Assembly (NCBI GenBank): GCA_026984595.1
Contig: JALSRW010000041.1
Span: 1 to 23,894, forward strand
DNA length: 23,894 nt
Source of the DNA: Alphaproteobacteria bacterium
Lineage (GTDB): Bacteria; Pseudomonadota; Alphaproteobacteria; Geminicoccales; Geminicoccaceae
Direction of reading: 5' to 3'
The notes below the pieces were generated by a model that was given only the letters and a program-made list of their open reading frames with translations, was not told where the DNA came from and searched no databases. Every line of letters starts with the position of its first letter. Within the stretch, counting starts at the first letter, position 1. Below, one piece after another: positions 1 to 7,800 of this stretch. Both the position numbers and the translations under genes were made by a program.

Positions 1-317
1 AGGAGCGCGCCGAGCGCCCGCAGCAGTAGCTGCCATCTGGCCGAGAGCCGCAGATGAAGAACATCCACCGCGACATGCCCCTCGCCGGCGAAGGTGAAGG
101 GAATGGCCAGGTAGGCGGCGGCCATCACCGCAAGTTGCACGAGATCGACGATGCCCACGAGCGCGAGGCCGGGAGGCCGGCCGGTGAGGAGACCGATCGT
201 GCGGGAGAGGGCGCGCAAGCCGATATCGGCGAGGGTCACGAGCATCGCCCCGGCCAGACACAGGAGCGCCAGCCAGGCCAGCGCCTGCGCCCATCCCCGC
301 ACACGGTCGGCCATCAT
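1..317 (-). CDS. dctQ: TRAP transporter small permease (DctQ family), C-terminus cut by window edge
   Basis: Small membrane subunit of a tripartite ATP-independent periplasmic (TRAP) transporter, which works with the large permease DctM and the binding protein encoded just upstream. About 105 N-terminal residues are visible. A first hydrophobic helix (about residues 8-28) is followed by the family-typical stretch in which a Gly-Ile-Val-Asp-Leu-Val segment leads into a second helix, then a loop with Phe-Ala-Gly-Glu-Gly-His-Val-Ala-Val-Asp. That last pattern is the characteristic DctQ motif after helix 2. Two adjacent ATG codons (315-317 and 312-314) could start it and no strong ribosome site decides between them. 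It begins 22 bases after the dctP stop on the same strand, so the two are almost certainly cotranscribed. The rest of the gene and presumably dctM lie beyond the left edge. Confidence 0.85.
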   Translation of the reverse strand, partial: MMADRVRGWAQALAWLALLCLAGAMLVTLADIGLRALSRTIGLLTGRPPGLALVGIVDLVQLAVMAAAYLAIPFTFAGEGHVAVDVLHLRLSARWQLLLRALGAL

Positions 318-339
318 TGCCGGAGAGCCGGCCGTCCGT

Positions 340-1380
340 TCAGCCCTTGCCGGTCTCGAGCGCGTCGATCTCCGCGCGCAGCGCCTCGTAGATGGCGCGC
401 GGATTCTCGACGCCCTGCGCGGCGAGACCGTCGAGATAGGCGTCGATCATCGGCCCCAGGGTTTCCCGCCAGCGCGCCCGCTCCTCGTTGCTCAGGCGGG
501 TGACCACCCCGCCGTCGGCCAGCGCCGCCTTCTTGCCGAGATCGTCCCAGGCGTTCCACCAGGGACCGAACTTGGGGATGAGATTGTCGCCGGAGATGGA
601 ATCGACGGCCGCCCGCAGTTCCTCGGGCAGGGAATCGTAGCGGCGGCGGTTCATCACGAAATAGAAGGAGACGGTGTAGGCCCGGGCATCGAGATGAAAG
701 TCGATGAGCTCGGCGAGCTTGAAGCTGTACATCGGGTCCCAGGGCATGACGAGCCCATCGATCACGCCTTTCTGCAGGCTTTCGTAGATCTGCGAGGGGG
801 GCAGGCCGACCGGTACCGCTCCCAGATATTCGAGCATCATCTTGATGGCGGCGCTGGGAAAGCGGATGCGCAACCCCTTGAGGTCCTCCATGGTCTCGAC
901 CTTGCGGTCGCGGGTGTGCACGAGCCCACCATTGTGGGCATGCACCGCCAGCACCTTGACTCCCGGATACTCGACCGCGAAGAAGCGGTCGTGCAGCGCC
1001 CACAGGGCGCGGGTCGCGGCATCCGCGCTTTCGGTCATGAACGGCAGGTCGATCACCGAGGTGCGCGGAAAGCGTCCCGAGGGAATGCCGTGCAGACCGT
1101 GGGCGATGTCCACCACTCCGGCGCGTACCTGATCGTACTGCTTGGCGACATTGCCCAAGGGCGTGCCGCCCGGATGGATCGTCACCCGGATGCGGCCGTC
1201 GGTGCGTGCTTCCAGATCCCGCGCCCAGGGCTCCATGAAATCGTAATGCATGCCGTTGCTGGTGGGCAGGAAATGGCTGAGCTTGAGCTCGATCGTCTGC
1301 TGCGCGCGCAGCACATGGGGGAAACCGAGGGCGAGCCCGCCGATCGCGGTGCTCTGCAAGGCCTGCCGCCTCGTGATCAT
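340..1380 (-). CDS. dctP: TRAP transporter substrate-binding protein (DctP family)
   Basis: Periplasmic solute receptor of a TRAP transporter, which captures an organic acid and delivers it to the DctQ/DctM permease driven by an ion gradient. The 346-residue length is normal. The N-terminus has a twin-arginine start (residues 1-6, ITRRQ) and a hydrophobic stretch ending in Leu-Arg-Ala about residue 26, so export is probably by Tat. The mature part has the DctP layout: Leu-Ser-His-Phe-Leu-Pro near 34, a Gly-Gly-Thr-Pro-Leu-Gly loop near 71, and the segment Leu-Lys-Gly-Leu-Arg-Ile-Arg-Phe-Pro (167-175), whose second Arg (173) is the position that binds the substrate carboxylate in this family. 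A GGGAGG ribosome site lies 6 bases before the ATG. The substrate is not readable from sequence. The nearby glycolate genes make a short 2-hydroxyacid one possibility, but C4-dicarboxylates, keto acids and others are equally usual. Confidence 0.93.
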   Translation of the reverse strand: MITRRQALQSTAIGGLALGFPHVLRAQQTIELKLSHFLPTSNGMHYDFMEPWARDLEARTDGRIRVTIHPGGTPLGNVAKQYDQVRAGVVDIAHGLHGIPSGRFPRTSVIDLPFMTESADAATRALWALHDRFFAVEYPGVKVLAVHAHNGGLVHTRDRKVETMEDLKGLRIRFPSAAIKMMLEYLGAVPVGLPPSQIYESLQKGVIDGLVMPWDPMYSFKLAELIDFHLDARAYTVSFYFVMNRRRYDSLPEELRAAVDSISGDNLIPKFGPWWNAWDDLGKKAALADGGVVTRLSNEERARWRETLGPMIDAYLDGLAAQGVENPRAIYEALRAEIDALETGKG

Positions 1381-1463
1381 GGTCCGCCTCCCGTCCGGAT
1401 CGTGGTTGTGCCCGCAGTCTCGGTGGCGAGGGCGGTGCGGTCAAGCGCGCCCGCCGTTGCGTC

Positions 1464-1850
1464 CTATTCCTCGCAACTCTTGCCGAAGGCGGCCAGGCCT
1501 TCGGACAGATAATCGGCCAGCAGCGGCATGCCGAGCAGATATTCGGCGGTCCGTTCGTTGTGGGCGCGGCCGGCCTCGGCCTTGGCCTCCTCCCATTCCT
1601 CGGCGGTGAAGCTGCCGCGGCCCAGCCAGGCCAGCGCCACCAGCTCGATCTGCTCGTCCTCGTTGAGGCTGCCGATGAACTCCCGCAGCTCGTCGTAGGT
1701 GGGGTCGTCGGGATAGTCCTGGAGCACCTCGCGCATGTCCTCGTCGGTGGGGTTCGAGGCGTAATCCTCCTCGACCACCTCCTCCTTGGCGTCGAAGGCT
1801 CTGGCCTTGACGATGATATGACATACCTTGTCGGGATCGATGGTAATCAT
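1464..1850 (-). CDS. DUF3775 domain protein of unknown function
   Basis: A 128-residue, strongly acidic soluble protein with no signal peptide or membrane helix. The sequence matches what I know as the DUF3775 family of alphaproteobacteria: an N-terminal hydrophobic strand-like part, a central acidic linker around the Asp-Tyr-Pro-Asp-Asp-Pro motif (about residues 45-50), and a C-terminal helical half with a Gly-Ser-Leu-Asn-Glu-Asp-Glu-Gln-Ile-Glu-Leu-Val-Ala-Leu-Ala-Trp-Leu-Gly-Arg-Gly core. No catalytic motif is recognisable. The ATG at 1848-1850 is preceded by GAGGGAG at about 9 bases. It is transcribed towards the TRAP genes with 83 bases between, and is divergent from the MotA-like gene. 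The role is unknown, and coupling to either neighbour would be a guess. Confidence 0.85.
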   Translation of the reverse strand: MITIDPDKVCHIIVKARAFDAKEEVVEEDYASNPTDEDMREVLQDYPDDPTYDELREFIGSLNEDEQIELVALAWLGRGSFTAEEWEEAKAEAGRAHNERTAEYLLGMPLLADYLSEGLAAFGKSCEE

Positions 1851-2045
1851 GGCGCCAGCTCCCTCGCCTTGCCGAGACCCGTCCTGTCGAGCTTATTGCG
1901 ATGATCGCCGCGGCGAGGCAAGAGCGCAGCAGTATGCCGCGACATCGGCGACAGGGCGACGCGGCGGAGGTCTTTTTGCGGTGCCACGATGCACGCATTG
2001 CGTTAAAGTCACGGCGACTTCGAAAGCTTCGGACATCATAAACGT
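1851..2045. promoter_or_regulatory. Divergent intergenic region between DUF3775 and the MotA-like gene
   Basis: This 195-base gap must contain the promoters for the leftward DUF3775 gene and the rightward envelope module. Bases just before the MotA-like ATG are A/T-richer than the rest of the window. No convincing Shine-Dalgarno sequence precedes that ATG, so translation may start from a short leader. I could not assign -35 and -10 boxes with confidence. Confidence 0.35.
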
Positions 2046-3206
2046 ATGACGAATCCCCAGCGCTTTCTCAACCGCGTGGCTCTGTTTCTCGTGGCGACGC
2101 TGCTCGTCGTCGGCGCCGTCTACGACATCCTGTGGCGCGCCTTCATGCACAATCCGGCGCTCAACGGGCTGATCCTGGGGGTGCTGGGGCTGGGCATCGC
2201 CTATGCCGTGCGGCGCATCATCATGCTGCGACCGGAAGTGCGCTGGATCGAGGCCTTCCGCTCGGCAGCGCCGGGATTTTCGCTGCAGGAACCGCCCCGG
2301 CTGCTGGCTCCGGTGGCCACCGTCCTGGGCGATCGCGACCGCAGCGGCGAGGTGCTGTCCACCCTGTCCATGCGCTATCTGCTGGACAGTATCAGTGCCC
2401 GGCTCGACGAGAGCCGCGACATCACCCGCTATCAGACCGGTCTCCTGATCTTCCTGGGCCTGCTCGGCACCTTCTGGGGCCTGCTGGAAACCATCAATGC
2501 GGTGGCGCTGGTGATCGGCGAGCTGCAGCTCGGCAACAACGATCTGGTCAGCGTCTTCGACGAGCTCAAGGCCGGCCTGTCGGCGCCGCTGTCGGGCATG
2601 GGCACGGCCTTCAGCTCCTCCCTGTTCGGTCTCGCCGGATCGCTGATCCTCGGCTTCATCGACCTGCAGGCGACCCAGGCCCAGAACTCGTTCTACAACG
2701 ATGTCGAGGAATGGCTGTCCGGCCTCGCCCGCCACAGCGCGCAGGAGGCGCCCGCCACGACGGCGGCGGCGATGCCGGTGCCGGGCCGGCCGATGCCGGC
2801 CTATGTCCAGGCGCTGCTCCAGCAGACCGCCGAGGGGTTGTCGCGCATGGAGCGGGTGCTGCAGGAGGGGGAGAAGTCGCGGGCCGTGTTCCACCAGCAT
2901 GTGGCCGCCCTCAGCCACGGCATCGCCGCCCTCAACGACCGCCTGCAGCGCGACCATGAGGTGTTGACACGCCTCGCCGAGGCCCAGCGCACCACCATCC
3001 AGAAGCTCGGCGAGGGCGGCCGGCACGCGGCGCTCGACGAGGCCACGCTGGGGCATCTGCGGAATATCGACCTGCAGCTCGCGCGGCTGCTCGAGGAAGT
3101 AGTGCGCAGCCGTGACAACGTCACCCGCGAGCTGGCCAACGAAATCCGGGTGGTGGCGCGCACCATCGCCATCGCCGCCGGCGAACCGCAGATCGCGGGC
3201 GAGTAG
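2046..3206 (+). CDS. MotA/TolQ/ExbB-family proton channel protein with cytoplasmic helical tail
   Basis: Inner-membrane subunit of the type that, with a MotB/TolR/ExbD-like partner, converts ion flow into movement in the cell envelope. The 386 residues show four hydrophobic segments (about 9-28, 40-59, 131-157 and 185-206). Segments 3 and 4 carry the family patterns: Gly-Leu-Leu-Gly-Thr-Phe-Trp-Gly-Leu-Leu-Glu-Thr-Ile (138-150) and Pro-Leu-Ser-Gly-Met-Gly-Thr-Ala-Phe-Ser-Ser-Ser-Leu-Phe-Gly-Leu-Ala-Gly-Ser (181-199). After residue 220 comes a helical, coiled-coil-prone tail of about 160 residues, longer than in ExbB or TolQ. The gene ends 2 bases before the MotB-like gene, so the two are translationally linked. 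Flagellar MotA is an alternative name, but the partner domain order and the absence of flagellar genes argue for a dedicated envelope complex. The substrate of the motion is unknown. Confidence 0.85.
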   Translation: MTNPQRFLNRVALFLVATLLVVGAVYDILWRAFMHNPALNGLILGVLGLGIAYAVRRIIMLRPEVRWIEAFRSAAPGFSLQEPPRLLAPVATVLGDRDRSGEVLSTLSMRYLLDSISARLDESRDITRYQTGLLIFLGLLGTFWGLLETINAVALVIGELQLGNNDLVSVFDELKAGLSAPLSGMGTAFSSSLFGLAGSLILGFIDLQATQAQNSFYNDVEEWLSGLARHSAQEAPATTAAAMPVPGRPMPAYVQALLQQTAEGLSRMERVLQEGEKSRAVFHQHVAALSHGIAALNDRLQRDHEVLTRLAEAQRTTIQKLGEGGRHAALDEATLGHLRNIDLQLARLLEEVVRSRDNVTRELANEIRVVARTIAIAAGEPQIAGE

Positions 3207-3208
3207 CA

Positions 3209-4363
3209 ATGGCCATCGGCCGCACCCGCGGACAGCGCGATCGGGTCGACATCTGGCCGGGCTTCGTCGATGCCCTGTCGACCCTGCTGCTGGTCATCAT
3301 GTTCCTGCTGGTGGTGTTCGTGCTGGCCCAGTTCTTTCTCGGCCAGCTCCTGCAGGGCCGCAACGTCACCGTCGAGCGCCTCCAGACCCAGATCCGGGAT
3401 CTTCGCGAGCAGCTCGATCTGGAGCGGGAGACGGCCGTCGAGCTGCGTGGCGATCTCGCCCGGGCGACCGCCGATCTGCAGAAGCTGCGGGCGGAGAAGG
3501 AGGATGTGGAGGCGCGCCTCTCGGAGAGCGAAGCCGATCGCGACCTGCTCGATCGCCAGCTCCTGCGCCTGCGCGGCGAACAGCAGGTACTGCAGCAGTC
3601 GCTGACCGATCTCACCGACGAGAAGCAGCGGCTGGCGCAGCAGCTCGATGTGCGCGAGCAGGAGATCGCCCGCCTCGGTGCCATGCTCGAGGAGCTGCGC
3701 GGCGACCGCCAGCAGGCGGAGCAGAACGCCCGCAAGGCCGAGACGGAGGTGCGCAGGCTGCGCGAGCAGATCGCCGCCCTGTCGCAGCAGCTCGTCGGTC
3801 TCGGCAACCTGCTCGATGCCAAGCAGAGCGAGATCGAGCGCCAGAGCGCGCGCATCGCCGAGCTCGGCACGCGCCTCAATCTGGCCCTGGCCAGCAAGGT
3901 CGAGGAGCTGTCGCGCTACCGGTCGGACTTCTTCGGCAGACTGCGTCAGGTGCTCGGCAACCGCCCGGGCATCCGCATCGTCGGCGACCGCTTCGTGTTC
4001 CAGTCGGAGGTGCTGTTCGCCACCGGCGAGGCCGAGATCGGCGAAAGCGGCAAGCGGGAGCTGGCCAAGTTCGCCGCCGCCTTCAAGGAAATCATGGCCG
4101 AAATCCCGGAGGATCTGCCCTGGGTCCTGCAGATCGACGGCCATACCGACAAGCGGCCGATCCACACCCCCCGCTTTCCTTCCAACTGGGAACTGTCGGC
4201 GGCGCGCGCCATCGCCGTCGCCAATTTCCTCATCCAGCAGGGCATCCCGCCGAACCGGGTGGCGGCCCGCGGTTTCGCCGAATTCCAACCGCTCGACCCC
4301 GGCGACAGTGAAGAGGCGTACCGACGCAACCGGCGGATCGAAATCAAGCTGACCACGCGCTGA
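3209..4363 (+). CDS. MotB-like OmpA-domain peptidoglycan-binding protein with coiled coil
   Basis: Probable stator partner of the preceding channel protein. A single membrane helix (about residues 18-46) contains an Asp at position 21 in a Phe-Val-Asp-Ala-Leu-Ser-Thr-Leu-Leu context, matching the place of the proton-binding Asp of MotB. Residues about 50-230 are a continuous charged coiled coil. Residues about 250-384 form an OmpA-like peptidoglycan-binding domain with Ile-Asp-Gly-His-Thr-Asp (Asp314) and Ser-Asn-Trp-Glu-Leu-Ser-Ala-Ala-Arg (Arg333), the Asp/Arg pair that binds diaminopimelate in this fold, and a terminal Arg-Arg-Asn-Arg-Arg-Ile-Glu. The total is 384 residues. An uninterrupted helix of that coil length would be roughly 27 nm, in keeping with spanning the periplasm. 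The ATG follows the channel gene's stop by 2 bases. Such proteins are often annotated only as peptidoglycan-binding protein in alphaproteobacteria. Confidence 0.87.
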   Translation: MAIGRTRGQRDRVDIWPGFVDALSTLLLVIMFLLVVFVLAQFFLGQLLQGRNVTVERLQTQIRDLREQLDLERETAVELRGDLARATADLQKLRAEKEDVEARLSESEADRDLLDRQLLRLRGEQQVLQQSLTDLTDEKQRLAQQLDVREQEIARLGAMLEELRGDRQQAEQNARKAETEVRRLREQIAALSQQLVGLGNLLDAKQSEIERQSARIAELGTRLNLALASKVEELSRYRSDFFGRLRQVLGNRPGIRIVGDRFVFQSEVLFATGEAEIGESGKRELAKFAAAFKEIMAEIPEDLPWVLQIDGHTDKRPIHTPRFPSNWELSAARAIAVANFLIQQGIPPNRVAARGFAEFQPLDPGDSEEAYRRNRRIEIKLTTR

Positions 4364-4457
4364 GTACCGGCACGCGAAGATTGCCTTTGGCACGGGATGC
4401 CGCCACAGTTGCAGCGAATGCAAGGGCGGTGAACGGGACCGAGGGAGTGCGCTGGCC

Positions 4458-4841
4458 GTGGAACCGCAACGGCAAGGACAGGCAGGCTCGCAGTCGGGTA
4501 TTCGGGGATTCCTGCCGGTGATCGCGATTCATGCCCGGGCCCGTCGCTTCTATCTGCTGTTCGGTCTGCTGTTGGCGGCAACCGGGCTGGGTCTTCTGGT
4601 CCTGGCCCTGACCGGGGACGACCCGCTGGCGACCTCGCTGATGCCGGCCGGCGCTCTGACTCTCGCTCTGTCCCTGATTCCCTTCAGCGAAGCCCTCGAA
4701 CATGGCGAACGTGGCGCCGGACTGGAAGCGCTGGCCCGGGACTGGGAGCGGCCGACCACGGCAACCGGCGGCTCTCCGGAAGACATGCAGCGGGCGGCCC
4801 GGTTCCTGCAACGGCTCTACGGTCCCCGCATCACAGGATAG
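4458..4841 (+). CDS. Small two-helix membrane protein of unknown function
   Basis: A 127-residue protein with a GTG start preceded by GAGGGAG at 10 bases. It has two hydrophobic segments (about residues 31-51 and 57-78) separated by a short loop with Gly-Asp-Asp, and a soluble C-terminal part of about 50 residues with no recognised domain. It lies 94 bases after the MotB-like gene and ends 11 bases before the giant coiled-coil gene, so it belongs to the same transcription unit. I do not recognise a family. By position it may be an accessory membrane subunit of the envelope complex. That is inference only. Confidence 0.72.
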   Translation: MEPQRQGQAGSQSGIRGFLPVIAIHARARRFYLLFGLLLAATGLGLLVLALTGDDPLATSLMPAGALTLALSLIPFSEALEHGERGAGLEALARDWERPTTATGGSPEDMQRAARFLQRLYGPRITG

Positions 4842-4852
4842 GCGACGCGGCC

Positions 4853-7800
4853 ATGGAAGATCCCCTGGAGCAGCTCGAAGATCGTCTCGCCGAATGGGAG
4901 CGCCGCAACCGTCGGCGCAAGTTGCTGCTGGTGCTGGTGCCGCTGGCGGTGGCCGCGGTCGGTGTCTGGTATGTCTACGACCGGCTCGCTACCACCCGCG
5001 ACGCCGTCGGCGAGGCGGTGGCGGTACTGGGCGGCCCGGAGAACGAGGCGGAGCCGGCGGTGCTGCTGGAGCGGGCCCGCGCCGCGGCCTCCGAACTCGC
5101 CACCCTGCGCGCCCTGCCCGACCGGCTGGCGGCGGAGACGGCGGCACGCGAACAGGCCGAGGGCCGGGTGGCGGAGCTGGAGGAGAAGCTGACCACCCTC
5201 GAAGGCGCCCGGAAGGCGCTGGAGGAGCGCCTCGCCGTCCTCACCCGCGAGAGCGGCGCGCTCCGGGCCGAGCGCGACGCCCTCGAGGCGACCCGGGACG
5301 GGCTCGCGGCCGAGCGGGATCGCCTGAAGGCGGAACGCGATGCCGCTGCCGGCAAGCTGGCCGAAGCCGAGGCGCGCTTGCAGAAGCTCGGCGAGGAACT
5401 GGCCGACAGCCGCCAGAGAATCGCCGAGCTCGCTGCCGAACTCGAAGACGCACGGGCGGAAGCGGAGCGTCAGCGGGGTCGGGCGCTGGCCTCCGAGCAG
5501 GCCCGCCAGCGGCTACGCGAGGGGCTCGCGATGCAGGCGCGGGTGCAGGATTCGCTGCGGCGCACGCTGGCCGCGGTGACCGGCGCGCGCGACCGGCTGG
5601 CGGCCGAACTCGAGACTTCGCGCAGGAAGCTCGAACGGGTCACCGCGGAGCGCACCGAGGCGAGTGCGAAGATCTCGCGGCTGGAGCGGGATCTGGCTGC
5701 CGGCGCCCGCGAGCGCGAACTGCTGACGCAGGAACGCGACCGGCTCCGGCAGACGATCGCCGCCCGCGACCGGGAGCTGCGCCGCGGCCGGCGGGCGCTG
5801 GAGATCGCCCGCACACGGCTTCGCGATGTGCAGCAGCAGCTCGCGACGGCCCAGCGCCGGGAACGGCGGCAGAGCAGCGAACTCGCCCGCCTGCGGGACC
5901 GTCTGTCCGAACAGACCGATCGCCTGACCCGACTGGAGAGCCTGCAGCGGCAGCAGAGCGGGGCGGTGGCCGAGCTCGAACGCGTCCAGCGCACGCGGGT
6001 CGAGCTCGAGCGCCGCCTGGCCGATGCCGAACGGACCATCGACCGCCTGCAGAGCCGCGTTCGCAGCCTCGAATCCGAGCGCGACGCCGCCCTCGCGGAA
6101 GGCCGGCGGCTGGAAACAGCGTTGCAGGAAGCGCGCGACCGGCTTCGCGCGCTGCAGGAAGCCGAGCGCGCCGCCCGCGAGCGCGCCGGTCTGCTGCAAT
6201 CGCGGCTCGCCGAACTGGAGACCGAACGCGATGCGTTGCGCACGCGCATCCGCTCTCTCGAGGCGGCGCTGGGCGGCGAAGGGCAGACCGCGGCGCGGTT
6301 GCAGGCGCTCGACGAGGAACTGGCCGGGGCACGCGCGCGTCTCGAGGAGGTCGCGCAGGAATTGGAGACCGCGCAGAGCGAACTGGCCCGCGCCGAGCAG
6401 CGCGTGGCCAGCCTCACCGGGGAAAAACAGGCGGCCCTGGCCGAGATCGCCGCTCTCGAAAAGCGGCTCGCCGAGACGCAGCAGCGGCTGCGCGCCCAGG
6501 CCGCCGAGCTCGCCGAAAACCGCCGGCGAATGGCGGCCGGCGAGCAGGAGCGAGCTCGTCTGACCGGTGCGCTGACGACGACCCGGGCGCGGATCGCCGA
6601 GCTCGAAGGGACCCTCACCCGGCTCGATCGGGCGCGCGCCAGCCTCGATGCGGAGCGGGCGAAGCTGCAGGCGAGGATCGCCGTGCTGGAGCGCGACAAG
6701 GCGAAGCTGGCGCGGGCCGGGAGCGCCCTCGAAAGCGCACGCGAGGCCGACCGGGCGAAGCTCGCGGAACGGGAGAAGGCACTACAGGCGGCGAAGGACG
6801 AAGCCCGAACCCTGCAGGCACGGCTCGCCGACACCACGGAGCAGCTCCGGGAGATGACCCGAGCGCGCGACACCCTCGCCGCCGATGTCCGGGCGCGGGA
6901 TGCGCGTATCGCCGAACTGCAGGAGGCACTGCGGGCGGCCAACGGCGAAGCCGAAGGGCTCCGGGCCGAGCTCGCGCAGGCCGTGCAGGAGCGCGACGCC
7001 CTCACCGCCGAGCTCGAAGCTCGCGACGCACGCATCGCCGAGCTGGAGAGCGCCCGCGAGGCCGACCGGGCGAAGCTCGTGGAACGGGAGAAGGCACTGC
7101 AGGCGGTGAAGGACGAAGCCCGAACCCTGCAGGCACGGCTCGCCGAGACCGACGATGCGCTCGCGCAGATGACCCAGGCCCGCGACGCCCTGGCGGCCGA
7201 GCTCGAAGCTCGCGACGCACGCATCGCCGAACTCGATGCCCGGGGCCGGGAGCTCGCCGGACGGCTCGAAGCCAGCGAGGACGCCAACCGCGGCCTCGGC
7301 CAGCGCCTCGCCGCGCTCGAACGGCGTGTCGCCGAACTCGATGCCCGGCGTCTCGAGCTCGAAGCCTCCCTCGAGGCTCGCATCGAAGAGCGGGATCGGG
7401 CTCGTCGCGAGCTCGCCGATACCCGCGCCGAGCTGGAGCGCGCACGAGCGCTGGTGGCCCTCAAGGCGGCGGAGCCGGCGCCGGCCGGACCGGCGCCCAC
7501 CCTTTCCGTGGAGAGGGTGGACCGGCGTCTCGAAGCGCAGGCAGCCCGGCTCGCCGCCTATCGCAAGGCCCTGCAGGAGCGCGACGCCCGCGTCGAGTCG
7601 CTGCGCCGGGCGCTGCGCGAGCTTTCGGTCGAGCTGGAGCGGGTACGCGGCCAGCGCGACAGTCTGCGGGCACGGCTGCAGGAGGCGGGCCTGCCTCTGC
7701 CGGACGACGAGGTCCGTGATCAGCTCGTATCCTCGCTGCGCCCGATCGAGGCCGATGTGCAGCGGGCGGTGGTCGAGGCCCGGCAGCGCCGGGCGCGGAC

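Noticed and set aside
6734..7230. Mobile or selfish repeat element within the coiled-coil gene
   Set aside because: Copies are in frame, keep the heptad register and occur only within the coil, so internal duplication is the simpler cause.
4702..7719. A 1005-codon plus-strand open frame overlapping the coiled-coil gene
   Set aside because: It is an Arg/Gly/Pro-rich out-of-frame reading of the repetitive coiled-coil sequence. The other frame has a membrane helix, heptads and an OmpA domain.
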